From NCBI RefSeq assembly GCF_008974265.1, contig NZ_BKZW01000001.1, positions 2,294,001 through 2,358,000 of the forward strand: a DNA stretch of 64,000 nt. The letters run 5' to 3'. Within the stretch, counting starts at the first letter, position 1. Every line of letters starts with the position of its first letter. Below the pieces are notes generated by a model that worked only from the letters and a program-made list of their open reading frames with translations, was not told the DNA's origin and did no database searches. The stretch comes from Dictyobacter vulcani. GTDB taxonomy: Bacteria > Chloroflexota > Ktedonobacteria > Ktedonobacterales > Ktedonobacteraceae. Of the stretch, positions 28,882-40,920 are shown piece after piece. Both the position numbers and the translations under genes were made by a program.

Positions 28882-30072
28882 TTATAGCACTCCTGCTCGC
28901 CAACTATCAATTGAAGCCTTCAAGGAACTTATATATGCTGCCTCATTATTGTTGTCGGAACTTGGCGCATATGTCGGAATGATTTTTTCAATGGTATCTT
29001 TGTGCATGTCAATGACATAGAAGTTACGGATGAGGGAATACCAGGTCTTGATGCCATCATCCCAACTGTCCATCTGGGCATAGCCATCTCCACTGGCATT
29101 TTTATCTACACACTCATGATTTTGTATGCAGCGCAAGTTACCAATTGAAAGGGTTTTTCTGGCTTCTCCTCGGGTACCAAAGGTGCTTTCATGTTGAAAA
29201 AAGGCCAGCGCAAAGACTGGGTCAATGCCATATTGAACGCCCAGGTCATAGAACACTTGCCCCTTTCCCGCAGCCGGTGATCCTGCATTTGACAAGACTT
29301 TGTTAATGAAGTCTGCATTTACTGTGGGTTTGCCCATCACTGCGTAAGGACCAGTAGCCGGCTTGATGGTTTTTTTGATCGGCTCTGGCTGCGTTTTTTG
29401 CCAGTCTTTGGCCTGGCTGCCACCCACCTGGATGCTGTATGTCTGTCCTACCCCGAAATTAAAGCTAACGGTGTTTTCGCGTTGCAAGATGCCTGCTGAG
29501 ATTAATACCAGAAGCGAGATGATCGCGAAGGTAAAGCAGACGAGCCATGGGTTTAACCAGGATTTATGCTTTTCTAGTTGCTTGATTGTAGGTGTGTCAT
29601 GGATCAGGGCTCGGTCTATATCTACCGTCCTGGCAATTTTGGTGTTGGGAAGTATTCTGGTATTGTGCTCTGTTCTCAGGTTGTCTAACACCTGGGTGCT
29701 GTTGGTGTCTCTTAACTCCCTGGTCAGCACGCGCGTAGCTTCCGCAGCTCGGACATCGGTAGAGAGTACTCTGGTTGGCGGAGCCCCGGCCTTGCCGCTA
29801 CTGGTAATTCTGGTTGTGGCTCCGGTTTTGCCACCATTGGTAATTCTGGTCGTGGCTGTTTTACCTGTCCGATTGGGATTACCCTCTGTTCGCACGGGAG
29901 CTTTAACAGATGCACTTTCTCGGGTGAAGGTGTATGTTTCTGCGGTAAGTGGTTCGTCTCCAGCGGTATCGATTACTGCCGACAAATCCCGGGTCGCACG
30001 GGCTGGAATTGCCGAACGAATTTCTGTGGTCGCTGGTGATACCGATTTTTTGGCGTAGTTGCCACTCGCCAT
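28882..30072 (-). CDS. Membrane-anchored glucosaminidase/lysozyme-like protein
   Basis: Type II membrane protein. The cytoplasmic N-terminus (about 1-170) is Thr/Arg-rich with recurring TR[IV]L or TRIT motifs. One membrane segment follows (WLVCFTFAIISLLVLISAG). The extracellular C-terminal domain resembles peptidoglycan N-acetylglucosaminidases: VQYGIDPVFALAFFQHES with a likely catalytic Glu, then LSIGNLRCIQNHECV and YAQMDSWDDGIKTWYSLI. A probable disulfide (C in LRCIQNHEC) fits an outside location. The ATG at 30072 is placed seven bases after AAAGGAGGT. The substrate is inferred as cell-wall glycan. The Thr-rich tail could be phosphorylated. Confidence 0.7.
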   Translation of the reverse strand: MASGNYAKKSVSPATTEIRSAIPARATRDLSAVIDTAGDEPLTAETYTFTRESASVKAPVRTEGNPNRTGKTATTRITNGGKTGATTRITSSGKAGAPPTRVLSTDVRAAEATRVLTRELRDTNSTQVLDNLRTEHNTRILPNTKIARTVDIDRALIHDTPTIKQLEKHKSWLNPWLVCFTFAIISLLVLISAGILQRENTVSFNFGVGQTYSIQVGGSQAKDWQKTQPEPIKKTIKPATGPYAVMGKPTVNADFINKVLSNAGSPAAGKGQVFYDLGVQYGIDPVFALAFFQHESTFGTRGEARKTLSIGNLRCIQNHECVDKNASGDGYAQMDSWDDGIKTWYSLIRNFYVIDMHKDTIEKIIPTYAPSSDNNNEAAYISSLKASIDSWRAGVL

Positions 30073-31017
30073 GAACATGACCTCCTTTAATGGGTTCGAA
30101 CTTTTGTTCTAATTATAGCACACCTCTACAATCCTCCTTGCTAAGCAGCTTTTATGCAACTTGACGCATAGAAATACAGCTAGCTACAAACTATCATATC
30201 ACCCTAAAAGCGGCTAAAGAATAAGAAAAAAGTCCTGTTAGCAAGAACTAGATTAGAATTTCCTTTACCATAGAAAGTGAATATGAATTTTTAATCTTTG
30301 AAAAGTAATGGTGCTCTTTTAAGAACTGCAAAAAGTAATGTATTTTGTTTGTTCCTCTACTTATCCTGATTAATGTCGATGATATGAGATGAAGGTTCCT
30401 ACTTTGTTTTGAATGTGTCTTTGTTTTGTCAGGATTGGAGGTATCATGTATAGTAGGATGCAGATGAGCTACCGCAACGTTGCCCTCTGGTAATTGTGGT
30501 TCTCGCTCGTTTCTTACGAGTGCAGGCTTGAAATGCGGGCTTGTTCTACTCCTGTATATCTTACGGATGTGCATGCTACCATCGATGCAATGTTTACCTG
30601 TGGATATAGGGAGTCTCAGGCACATTTTCCTGCTGAAGGTCATTCTGTAGCATGACAAATATACCTTGAGAGTTGCGGGTAAAAGCAAATCATGGCAAAC
30701 TAGTACTCTGCCAAAGATCATGCGAAAAGCAGGGGTGCAGGGGGATGCAATCCCCTGACTGGGTTCCAGGGCTGTGCCCTGACCTCCTCTCTTTTCTCGC
30801 CTGCGTAGCGGGGAACCTTGCTAGTGGCGCCTGACAGAGTATGATCTGAGAAATATGTTCTGGATACCATGACATATAGTCCTAGGTTGTCATCGAGGGG
30901 CCTGCCTGAACGTTGTACATTGCAGTGTATGTAATTTAAAAAACAAAGTGGGCGCAATACCTTGTGCTTAAAATGAGTAAGTAATGAATTTTCTATGCTG
31001 AAAGGGGCGTTTGTCCT
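30073..31017. other. Intergenic region without a credible gene
   Basis: Several overlapping ORFs exist (for example 30248-30721 minus), but none has a domain, ribosome binding site or coding pattern. The region contains the repeat element at 30730-30815. Confidence 0.4.
30730..30815. repeat. GC-rich intergenic repeat element, copy B
   Basis: It shares with copies A and C the string GGGGTGCAGGGG, a CCCCTGACTGGGTTCCAGG core, the hairpin AGGGCTGTGCCCT and the ending CGCCTGCGTAGCGGGG. No ORF is conserved among the copies, so it is a non-coding element. Confidence 0.7.
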
Positions 31018-31608
31018 GTGAATTTTTCATTGGTGCTGCTGGCAACTAACCCTGTTAAGGGATCGTCGCCAGATTATATGGCAACTATTCAGGGTCTGCT
31101 TGGACCTATTATCGGCTGTCTGGTCATGTTCTTGGTGATCTTTTCACTGAGCTTGATTATCTGGACTTTCCGCGATATCCGTGCACGTACGCAAGATTTC
31201 GTGTCCCAGATCCTGGCCACTGTTCTTGTTGCTCTCTTTAATGTAGGTGGTTTATTTATCTATCTGATCTTGCGGCCTCGTCAAACCCTGGCTGAAATCT
31301 ATGAGCGCCAATTGGAAGAAGAGTCTCTGTTGGCTGAGATGACTGAGCGGCAGACTTGCACCAATTGTCATGCTCGCGTTGAGTCGGATTTCCAGGTTTG
31401 CCCTTCTTGTGGACAGAAGCTGAAACGTTCTTGCCCCAAATGTGAGCGTTTGCTTGAGTTGCGCTGGACGTATTGCCCTTACTGTGCGAATAATGTTGGT
31501 GGCGCTCCGATGCCAGGAAATATGCCCGGCATTTCGATGCAAGGTGTCCCTCCCAGTTCTTCTTTACAAGGTAATTCTAGCATGCCTGTTAGTGGTAATC
31601 GCTATTAA
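31018..31608 (+). CDS. Two-TM membrane protein with zinc ribbons
   Basis: Residues 1-85 have two hydrophobic segments (GPIIGCLVMFLVIFSLSLII and ILATVLVALFNVGGLFIYLI). A charged linker leads to two tandem zinc ribbons of the DZANK type: CTNCHARVESDFQVCPSCG and CPKCERLLELRWTYCPYC. A Met/Pro/Ser-rich tail ends the protein. The start is GTG at 31018. The ribbons should face the cytoplasm. The function is unknown; such proteins are common in Chloroflexota and may serve as membrane scaffolds. gyrB lies downstream on the same strand, but 630 bases away. Confidence 0.7.
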   Translation: MNFSLVLLATNPVKGSSPDYMATIQGLLGPIIGCLVMFLVIFSLSLIIWTFRDIRARTQDFVSQILATVLVALFNVGGLFIYLILRPRQTLAEIYERQLEEESLLAEMTERQTCTNCHARVESDFQVCPSCGQKLKRSCPKCERLLELRWTYCPYCANNVGGAPMPGNMPGISMQGVPPSSSLQGNSSMPVSGNRY

Positions 31609-34260
<2,652 letters not shown>

Positions 34261-34350
34261 AGCTTGCTGATCAAGCTCTATGCTTGTGTTCCTGACTTTA
34301 CGTGTCTGGTAAATCGAACGAGTACTACGTCTGATTGCTAACTGTTCTGA

Positions 34351-34410
34351 AAAAGGGTCCTGATATCATCTGCAAGCTCATGCAATGGTGTCAGGACCCT
34401 TTTCTTTGTG
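34351..34410 (+). terminator. Terminator after gyrB
   Basis: Perfect 13-bp stem (34351-34363 with 34391-34403) around a 27-nt loop, then CTTT. It lies 90 bases after the stop. Confidence 0.7.
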
Positions 34411-34492
34411 TTCGTGCTGCGAACGTCCCCAGAGACTATATGCCCGATCCCATAATCCTCTGAGATATTATTTGTATATATTAACAATTTAT

Positions 34493-36041
34493 GTAACTAC
34501 TCAGAACCCCTTTTCCACAAAGGGAAAAGCTGATAAAATGTGAACATGAGAGAAGAAGACGTTAGGGAGCTACAAAGCGCATTTCGCGAGTTGAAAATCG
34601 CATACAGCGAACTGCAAGAGAAGGTGAAACAGCAAGATCAGCACATCGAGGAACTGCGAGGGCAGTTGCTCAAAGAGCGTCTGCGCAATCTGGAACTGGA
34701 AAAACGGTTGGCCAAAGACAGCCGCAATAGTAGTAAACCTCCTTCCAGCGATGGGTACAAGCGCCAGCAAAAACGGCGAGAGAAAAGCCAGAAAAAGAGT
34801 GGAGGGCAAAAGGGTCACAGCGGTCATCAATTGGCTCAGGTGGAAACGCCAGATGAGGTGATTGAGCACCGAGCCAGAGACTGCCAGCACTGTCAGCACC
34901 CCTTATCGCAGACAGTAGGGGTGCTGAAGGAACGTCGTCAAGTGCATGAGTTGCCACCCCTGCGTTTGCAGGTGAGGGAACATCAGCAGATCGAGCAGAT
35001 CTGTCCCAGATGTGGTGGGCGATCCTGCGGGAACTTTCCCCCAGGAGTGGATGCAGCAGCCCAGTATGGTCCCAATGTGCGAGGGTTGGCCGTCTATCTT
35101 TCCCAATTCCAGCTCTTGCCTCTCGAAAGGATCACCGAACTCTTTGCTGATCTGCATTTAGGCACCGTGAGTGAAGGGAGCATCGTCAATTGGGTGCGTG
35201 AGGCAGCCAAGAACTTGTCCTTGACGCAGCAAGCCCTTGAACGACTCGTGCTGCAGAGCCGACTGGCCCATGTGGACGAGACGGGTGGTCGTATTGAGGG
35301 GATCTTGCATTGGTTTCACGTTGTGAGCACACGTGCTCTTACGATCTACCACTGGCATCGCAAGCGAGGGCATGAGGCCATGAATGAGATGGGACTGCTG
35401 CCTCTTTACACGGGTCGGCTCGTGCACGATCGCTGGAAAAGCTATGATCAGTATCGCTGTGAGCATAGCCTGTGTGGAGCCCATCTGTTGCGTGATTGCT
35501 TGTTTGTTGCAGAAGAAGAAAAACAACCATGGGCGCAAGAGATGTACATTGTCTTGCTTGAACTAAGTGAGGCGACCAAGCAGGCGCGCGCCTGTGGTCA
35601 AAAGACCCTTGATCCAGCGATCCGCACACGCTGGTTGGCTGCGTATTTTGAGGTGATTGGGCGTGGCTATCGTGCCTGGGATGAGGCGCACCCGCCACCG
35701 GAGCCCACCGCCGCCCGCAAACGGGGTCGTCCCAAACAAGATCCTGGCAAAAATCTCCTTGATGCCTTCCTCCACCGCGCCGATCAAGTGCTCGCTTTTG
35801 TGGATGACTTGACCGTGCCCTTTACCAACAATCTAGCGGAGCGCGACTTACGCATGATCAAGGTGCAGCAAAAGATTTCCGGGACCTTTCGCAGCGATGC
35901 GGGTGCCACTGCCTTCTGTACCATTCGCAGTTATTTGAGCACCATGCGTAAGCAAGGGCATTCCATGCTCGACGCCCTTGCTGCTGTCTTTCAAGGTTCC
36001 CCGCTTCCCATTGCTTGGGAAGCTGGGTCCTGAGCAGTTAC
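34493..36041 (+). mobile_element. Intact IS66-family insertion sequence
   Basis: Terminal inverted repeats at 34493-34509 (GTAACTACTCAGAACCC) and 36025-36041 (complement GTAACTGCTCAGGACCC, 15 of 17 identical) enclose one transposase gene. The 8-bp direct repeat CAATTTAT flanks the element exactly (34485-34492 and 36042-36049), as expected for IS66 target duplication. Length is 1549 bp. It lies in AT-rich DNA between gyrB and an NlpC/P60 gene and disrupts no visible gene. Confidence 0.95.
34540..36033 (+). CDS. IS66-family transposase (TnpC-like)
   Basis: Coiled-coil/leucine-rich N-terminus (about 1-60), the IS66 hallmark SRNSSKPPSSDGYKR, a basic stretch, a zinc-binding region (CQHCQHPL, CPRCGG) and the DDE catalytic core: HVDETGG near residue 247, VHDRWKSYDQY near 300 with GAHLLRD, and FTNNLAERDLRMIKVQQKI near 430 with the final Glu. 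The TnpA and TnpB accessory genes of classical IS66 are absent, as in ISBst12-like single-ORF members. The first codon is GTG, with an ATG two codons later at 34546. It appears complete and potentially active. Confidence 0.93.
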   Translation: MNMREEDVRELQSAFRELKIAYSELQEKVKQQDQHIEELRGQLLKERLRNLELEKRLAKDSRNSSKPPSSDGYKRQQKRREKSQKKSGGQKGHSGHQLAQVETPDEVIEHRARDCQHCQHPLSQTVGVLKERRQVHELPPLRLQVREHQQIEQICPRCGGRSCGNFPPGVDAAAQYGPNVRGLAVYLSQFQLLPLERITELFADLHLGTVSEGSIVNWVREAAKNLSLTQQALERLVLQSRLAHVDETGGRIEGILHWFHVVSTRALTIYHWHRKRGHEAMNEMGLLPLYTGRLVHDRWKSYDQYRCEHSLCGAHLLRDCLFVAEEEKQPWAQEMYIVLLELSEATKQARACGQKTLDPAIRTRWLAAYFEVIGRGYRAWDEAHPPPEPTAARKRGRPKQDPGKNLLDAFLHRADQVLAFVDDLTVPFTNNLAERDLRMIKVQQKISGTFRSDAGATAFCTIRSYLSTMRKQGHSMLDALAAVFQGSPLPIAWEAGS

Positions 36042-36264
36042 CAATTTATGTTAACCTACTTTATAGTATTCCCTTATATATCTATTTGTGCCAGAAATGG
36101 ATCTAGTGGGGAGATATCAGTAATGAGATCACTGCGGCGGCTAGGAATATTTTCCTCTGCATTTTCCTCTCTGGCTTTGTGTGTAACTCCCGTTTCTTTA
36201 TTTAGTGGATACCTGGTTTATAGGGAATACATCGGATGTGTATTTTGTATTGAAAGGAATCGAT

Positions 36265-37275
36265 ATGTACGGACGGGCAAAACTGTTATCAGGTCTTGCT
36301 GGCATTCTTCTCCTGGTTTTTAGCCTCGTAACTTTGATGGGTGTTGAGACTCTTTCCGTTTCTTCTGCTCAGGCTGCTACCTCCTGGCCGACGGTACAGC
36401 AGGGGAGTGTGGGTGAAAATGTTGATAGTATCCAGTTATTTTTGAATGCTCGTGGTTCTTCATTGACGGTGGATGGCGATTTTGGTCCGGCTACGGCTTC
36501 AGCGGTCAAGTCTTTTCAAACCTCTAATGGATTAAGTGCGAGTGGTATTGTGGATTCCCTGACCTGGCCGGTGCTGGTTATCAGTACAAGCCAGGGAAGT
36601 AGTGGCTCCGCGGTGAAAGCTTTACAGCGGCAGCTTAATGCTCATGGATCTGCTTTGACGGTAGATGGTGCTTTTGGTCCGGCTACGGATAGTGCGGTCC
36701 GAAGTTTTCAGAGTAGCAATGGGCTGACTGCTGATGGGGTTGCTGGCACTGGGACCTGGAATGCCCTGGTTGGTGGACAATCAACACCTCCGCCACCCCC
36801 GGGTGATACTAACGCCAAAATTGTTGCTTACGCTCAGGCTATTGAGAATGGCCAGGCTGAACCTGGTTGGGGCGGAGGCCGCATTCCTTATTCCTGGGGT
36901 GGCGGTCACCGCAGTAGCGTTGGACCTTCTCTTGGTACCTGTTCTGGCTATACCGGTTCGATTCAACCTTGTCCGGCCAGTTCAACGGTTGGATTGGATT
37001 GTTCTGGTTTCTCACGCTGGGTCTATGATCTGGCTTATGGCTCTGATGTTCTTGGTAGCGGCAATACTGATAACCAGCTCAGCCGGATGCATCGGGTCAG
37101 CGCCAGTAGCGCCGTGCCCGGAAACCTTGTTTTCTTTGGTACCCTCTCCAATACGCACCATGTCGGTGTCTATATTGGCAATGGTCAGATCATCAATGCC
37201 TATGCTACAGGTACTTATATCCAGACGAATAACCTCAGTGGTTTTTCTGATCTGGTTGGTTACTATACCTATTAG
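36265..37275 (+). CDS. Secreted NlpC/P60 peptidoglycan hydrolase with two PG-binding domains
   Basis: Signal peptide (hydrophobic 7-28, cleavage after SSAQA near 35). Two PG_binding_1 repeats follow, each ending in the LTVDGxFGPAT-xA-V-xFQ pattern (about 45-105 and 115-180). After a Pro/Gly linker comes an NlpC/P60 domain with the catalytic Cys in [14 protein letters not shown] and His in [11 protein letters not shown]. The third polar position is Asn (IINAYA). Expected to cut peptide bonds in the cell wall, outside the membrane. The ATG at 36265 follows GAAAGGA; an upstream in-frame start at 36205 lacks one. Its upstream region now carries the IS66 element. Confidence 0.9.
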   Translation: MYGRAKLLSGLAGILLLVFSLVTLMGVETLSVSSAQAATSWPTVQQGSVGENVDSIQLFLNARGSSLTVDGDFGPATASAVKSFQTSNGLSASGIVDSLTWPVLVISTSQGSSGSAVKALQRQLNAHGSALTVDGAFGPATDSAVRSFQSSNGLTADGVAGTGTWNALVGGQSTPPPPPGDTNAKIVAYAQAIENGQAEPGWGGGRIPYSWGGGHRSSVGPSLGTCSGYTGSIQPCPASSTVGLDCSGFSRWVYDLAYGSDVLGSGNTDNQLSRMHRVSASSAVPGNLVFFGTLSNTHHVGVYIGNGQIINAYATGTYIQTNNLSGFSDLVGYYTY

Positions 37276-37471
37276 TAAGGCGGCCTGATCTACATACCTG
37301 GCTATAGTATAAATGCACTGTTTGCTCAGACTCAGGTAGATCAGGTAATGAGTACATGCGGGGATGAGAGGTGTGTTGCATCTGGTTGTCAGAGGCTTCT
37401 CTTCCCCTTCAGTCTTCAATAGCTGGTTTCTACGCTTGTTCACGTTAGTGGATAATAGCTGTCAGGTGAGT

Positions 37472-39592
37472 TTATTCTTCTTCTTCGTATAGCTCCCCAA
37501 AATTCCATTCGCTTGCTGGTAGAGGTCGTTCTTTTTTGCGTTCGAGGTGGCGTGGAAAGTTTTGTCCGCTATAAATGCCTAGCGCATAGAGGATCTCTTC
37601 GATTGGATGGCTGATGCTTTCTTCTTCGGTGATGGTACGACCATAGAATGTGCCATATTCTCTTCTTTCTACGCTGGCTTGCCCGCGGATCTGTTGGATA
37701 TGCTTGGCTGGTAGAAATGCTTCGGCGGTCCGATATGGGAGGTGGAATGTGTAGTTGGCGGTTTCACTTTCATAGTGAAAACTTAGCAGACTGAGCCCTT
37801 CTGGATCGAGTTTGCGCAGGTCTCCTTCTCTGAGTGTATCCCAACTGTACAGGTAGCGGCTGGTGGTATTGAGGAGATCCATGGGATAGACCAGGAGCTC
37901 TTCTAGCTGTTGATAGGGAATCGGTTGTCGGCTCTCGAGGGCGTGCTGGATGAGTGTTTCCAGTTCTCGTTGGATGAGTTCTTCGGCTTGCGTCCGATCC
38001 AGGATCTCCTGGTTTTCCTGTGGTTTGTATGGCTGTCCGGTGATGCGTTGAAACAGTTTTTTGGCTGGCTCTGCCTGCTGGTTGTCCTCTATGTCGTTGA
38101 GTGTTTCCAGTATTGTTTCGGTTGCCATGGTGGTGGCATAGTCGACCATCAGATGGAAGGGAAAGGCCGGACTGCCATCTATATAGCCTGTGAGCTGGAT
38201 GGTGCCGTTTTGATAGGCCTCACTGAGAAACAGGGTTTTGATGGCGTAGAGGCCTTGCCTGTCCTCATAGTAGAGCAGGTCGCGCGCTTTGGCCCAGTGG
38301 TTGAAGTGGCTGAGTAGCGATAAGGTGTTTTCGATGTTTTCGGTTCGACAGAGCCACGTCAGGCGTGCCGGGAGTATTCCGCCAGCGTGGTCTATATGTG
38401 GTGGATATTCTGGATGGTTGGCGGTTTCCCAGGTTTTCAGGCATTGCACCGGGGGTTCCGGCTCCTGTTTGTGCTGGCTTTCGCTGAGCATCTGGTGCAA
38501 TTGCAGTCCCAGTAAGTAGAGCTCTTCACGAAAGCGCAGGTTGTTTCCCGTGGAACGTAAGATGATGCCATTGGTGAAGTTACAGGGTATGCGCTCAGTT
38601 GTAATGGCGGTGAATTGTTGCAGGCGCGCACTGATGGCATCATGGATCAGGTAGCTTATGCTGCTGAATGAGATGGAGGCGAACTCTTCATGGGGGGTGA
38701 TGGCCAGGAGCTCGTATCCGTCCAGTTTGATTTTTCCACTGACTCCCTGACATGAATAGCGGATGGTTACTCCTGGCAGCGATTTATAGAGGTCGATGGC
38801 GGGTCGCAGGCTGATGTCGCTTTCGTGGGTGCTGGTTCTGTCGATGGCGTCCAGTTTGCTCAGACGCTGGTATTCAGGATCTTGCAGTACATCTTCCAGA
38901 TGCAGATCCAGCCAGCGGAAAAATTCGCGGGCCAGACGCATGTAGCTACTGTCATTGGCCAGAAGGGCCTGTTCTCCTACGACTGAGAGCAGGTTGCGGG
39001 TGTAGAGAGCGTTACGCTTGATCCAGCGACCTTCACGAGACGCTACAATGGCCCGTGTTGTTGCGTTGGTGGCAAAGTCATGACAAAATTTGCGGATGTT
39101 TTCATAGGTGGCTTCTTCAAAGAAAAAGTCGCGGAGAAATTTCCATTCACCATAGATCTGATAGTCTTTTTCAATCGCGGTCAGGTCAAAGCAGTCTCGC
39201 TCTAAGGTTAAGACTTCCTGTTGCATAAATTGTGACTCTAATTGCTCAAGCGTTTGTTGGATTTTGGCGCGAATCCGTTTAACCTTGCGTTTGATTTCTC
39301 CCGGGAGCTTCTGGCTTGAGAAGGGTTTTAAGATCTCTCCCATTTCGTGCTCAAAGGTTTGTTTGTGGTTGTGCTTGATCTCTTCTAAATATGGTAGTAA
39401 CAGGGATTTATGGGGCTCTTTGAGTGCTTTGAGCAGTAGTTCTGTATTGAGTTGGGCTAATGATAGGGCGTCCAGCGCGACCTTTTCACAGTACCAGAGC
39501 GTGAGCTGATTTTCTCCGACTTCTGCCCCTGTATCAATCTCAGCGGTAAATTTATAGTTTTCATAGGAAATTTTATACATTTCTACGCGCAT
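37472..39592 (-). CDS. Uncharacterised 706-aa protein
   Basis: I do not recognise the family. The protein is soluble and acidic, with no signal or membrane segment. A helical, Lys/Glu-rich stretch at about 60-125 may form a coiled coil. The region around 265-310 (PGVTIRYSCQGVSGKIKLDG) reads as a mixed alpha/beta domain. A start with AAAGGTGAGAAG upstream is good. It is encoded 55 bases after the SARP-type regulator gene on the same strand, so the two are likely co-transcribed. Length and codon use look native. Confidence 0.7.
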   Translation of the reverse strand: MRVEMYKISYENYKFTAEIDTGAEVGENQLTLWYCEKVALDALSLAQLNTELLLKALKEPHKSLLLPYLEEIKHNHKQTFEHEMGEILKPFSSQKLPGEIKRKVKRIRAKIQQTLEQLESQFMQQEVLTLERDCFDLTAIEKDYQIYGEWKFLRDFFFEEATYENIRKFCHDFATNATTRAIVASREGRWIKRNALYTRNLLSVVGEQALLANDSSYMRLAREFFRWLDLHLEDVLQDPEYQRLSKLDAIDRTSTHESDISLRPAIDLYKSLPGVTIRYSCQGVSGKIKLDGYELLAITPHEEFASISFSSISYLIHDAISARLQQFTAITTERIPCNFTNGIILRSTGNNLRFREELYLLGLQLHQMLSESQHKQEPEPPVQCLKTWETANHPEYPPHIDHAGGILPARLTWLCRTENIENTLSLLSHFNHWAKARDLLYYEDRQGLYAIKTLFLSEAYQNGTIQLTGYIDGSPAFPFHLMVDYATTMATETILETLNDIEDNQQAEPAKKLFQRITGQPYKPQENQEILDRTQAEELIQRELETLIQHALESRQPIPYQQLEELLVYPMDLLNTTSRYLYSWDTLREGDLRKLDPEGLSLLSFHYESETANYTFHLPYRTAEAFLPAKHIQQIRGQASVERREYGTFYGRTITEEESISHPIEEILYALGIYSGQNFPRHLERKKERPLPASEWNFGELYEEEE

Positions 39593-39647
39593 AATAACTT
39601 CTCACCTTTCTACCTTTCTCAAGTTCTTATGTTCTTAACCACGTTTA

Positions 39648-40562
39648 CTATGCGACTGCAATCAGTGTTTGTGTCGAGTGGCGGGGTGTCGTTCTGTATG
39701 TGGCACTTTTTTCGCGGACCTTGCAGTTGTTTTGTAACTGGTGCGCGAGCTCGCGGGTATAATAGGCTGGCTCTTTTTCTAGTTCTTGCAAAATCTGGGT
39801 TGAGTAGTTGTAGATCGTGAGTGCTTCTTGTCGTCTCCCTTGCTCAACCAGTAAATGCATCAAGTGGCAGAGCGCATCCTCGTCTTCTGGATGGTGCTGC
39901 AAAAAGGTAAAAAGTAACTCTTCAGCCCGCCGTTGCTGGTCATTTGCCGTGTAGATGGCTACTAAGTGATAGAGGATGCGGCGTTTGGCTCCTTCAATTG
40001 TTTGACGCCGCAGTTGTGTCCATGAACAATGGAGGTCGTCTTCCAGAAATTCCCCTTTGATTAAAGCATGAGCGGCTTCTAGATATGGTAATGGATCTAC
40101 CTGCTGCCGCTCATGGCGCAGTGCGGTACTGGCCAGATTGACCAGTGCATCTGCATCAACCCAGAGCCATGGTTGGCCCGCGAGCATAAAATACGTCTCG
40201 CCATTCAGACGTTGCGTTTGAAGCAGGCTATCCCTGGTTGGCAGCGCGAGAATATGTCGGCGCAGGGTTGAGGCTGCGGTATCTAAGGCGTGATTGGCAT
40301 GCTCGCTGGCACGTGTGGGCCAGAGCAATTTTATAATTTCTGTCTTTGTGCTTCGTCGGTGAGGACTACAGATCAAGATTTTTAGCATCAGCAGCGCTGC
40401 CTTACGGCTGCCTAACTCACTATTGGAGATCAAGCGATAACGTGGACGCTCACCAGTTGTCGCTAACGCATGCGCTACAGTAAACTCTCCTAACGTAGTG
40501 ACCCGCATCAGAGGATAGCGCGGTTTATCGCGCTCTTCAACGATATCCTTTGGTAGTAGCAT
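39648..40562 (-). CDS. SARP/BTAD-type transcriptional regulator
   Basis: The N-terminal winged helix resembles OmpR-like DNA-binding domains of SARP proteins (VTTLGEFTVA, SRKAALLMLKILICSPHRRSTKTEI, LWPTRASEHANHALDTAASTLRRHI). From about residue 145 a bacterial transcriptional activator domain of TPR helices follows (LEAAHALIKGEFLEDDLHCSW, AEELLFTFLQHHPEDEDAL, RRQEALTIYNYSTQILQEL). SARP proteins activate nearby genes, often for secondary metabolism. Here the only co-oriented neighbour is the unknown 706-aa gene, so it may control that. The tail is basic. Confidence 0.82.
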   Translation of the reverse strand: MLLPKDIVEERDKPRYPLMRVTTLGEFTVAHALATTGERPRYRLISNSELGSRKAALLMLKILICSPHRRSTKTEIIKLLWPTRASEHANHALDTAASTLRRHILALPTRDSLLQTQRLNGETYFMLAGQPWLWVDADALVNLASTALRHERQQVDPLPYLEAAHALIKGEFLEDDLHCSWTQLRRQTIEGAKRRILYHLVAIYTANDQQRRAEELLFTFLQHHPEDEDALCHLMHLLVEQGRRQEALTIYNYSTQILQELEKEPAYYTRELAHQLQNNCKVREKSATYRTTPRHSTQTLIAVA

Positions 40563-40866
40563 TCTTTTCCCCCCTCATCATCACATGCAACTTCTTTCAC
40601 CACTATTTACAGGTTCACACTCTTTGTTTAACGTATCCAACATCTCATAAAGCAGATGCACCTAAAGCATACCATAAGTAATCGCACCGCTTTGTGAGGT
40701 TTTCGGGAGGTTTTCGGGAGGTTTTAGCAACCCCAAAAACCCCTTTATCTCTTGATACCCCTTCAACAAGTAAAAGAGGAAAGATTTTTAGCTGGAACAT
40801 CGCACAAAGAAACGTCAAACACCCCTGGTTTTTATCATGTGCACCTCAACAATTAAGGGCTCACCA
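40563..40866. other. Intergenic region with short G-rich repeats
   Basis: It contains two tandem copies of TTTTCGGGAGG (about 40698-40719), close to a motif that occurs three times in the DnaA-box array. No credible gene. Confidence 0.4.
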
Positions 40867-40904
40867 TAAAAAAACACTCTCGCAATGCACAGCGCGAGAG
40901 TGTT
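40867..40904 (-). terminator. Rho-independent terminator of the PhoD-like gene
   Basis: 11-bp stem (40873-40883 with 40894-40904), 10-nt loop. On the minus strand it is followed by a run of T (A at 40868-40874). It lies just after the PhoD-like stop. Confidence 0.85.
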
Positions 40905-40920
40905 AAAAACAATCAGCTAT

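Noticed and set aside
30093..30102. GGGTTCGAAC, similar to a tRNA T-loop
   Set aside because: No acceptor, D or anticodon stem could be paired around it.
30248..30721. 157-aa minus-strand ORF in the intergenic region
   Set aside because: No recognisable domain, weak start and irregular composition; the region also contains a repeat element.
36015..36323. 102-aa ORF spanning the right end of the IS66 element
   Set aside because: It crosses the insertion boundary and overlaps the promoter and signal-peptide region of the NlpC/P60 gene in another frame.
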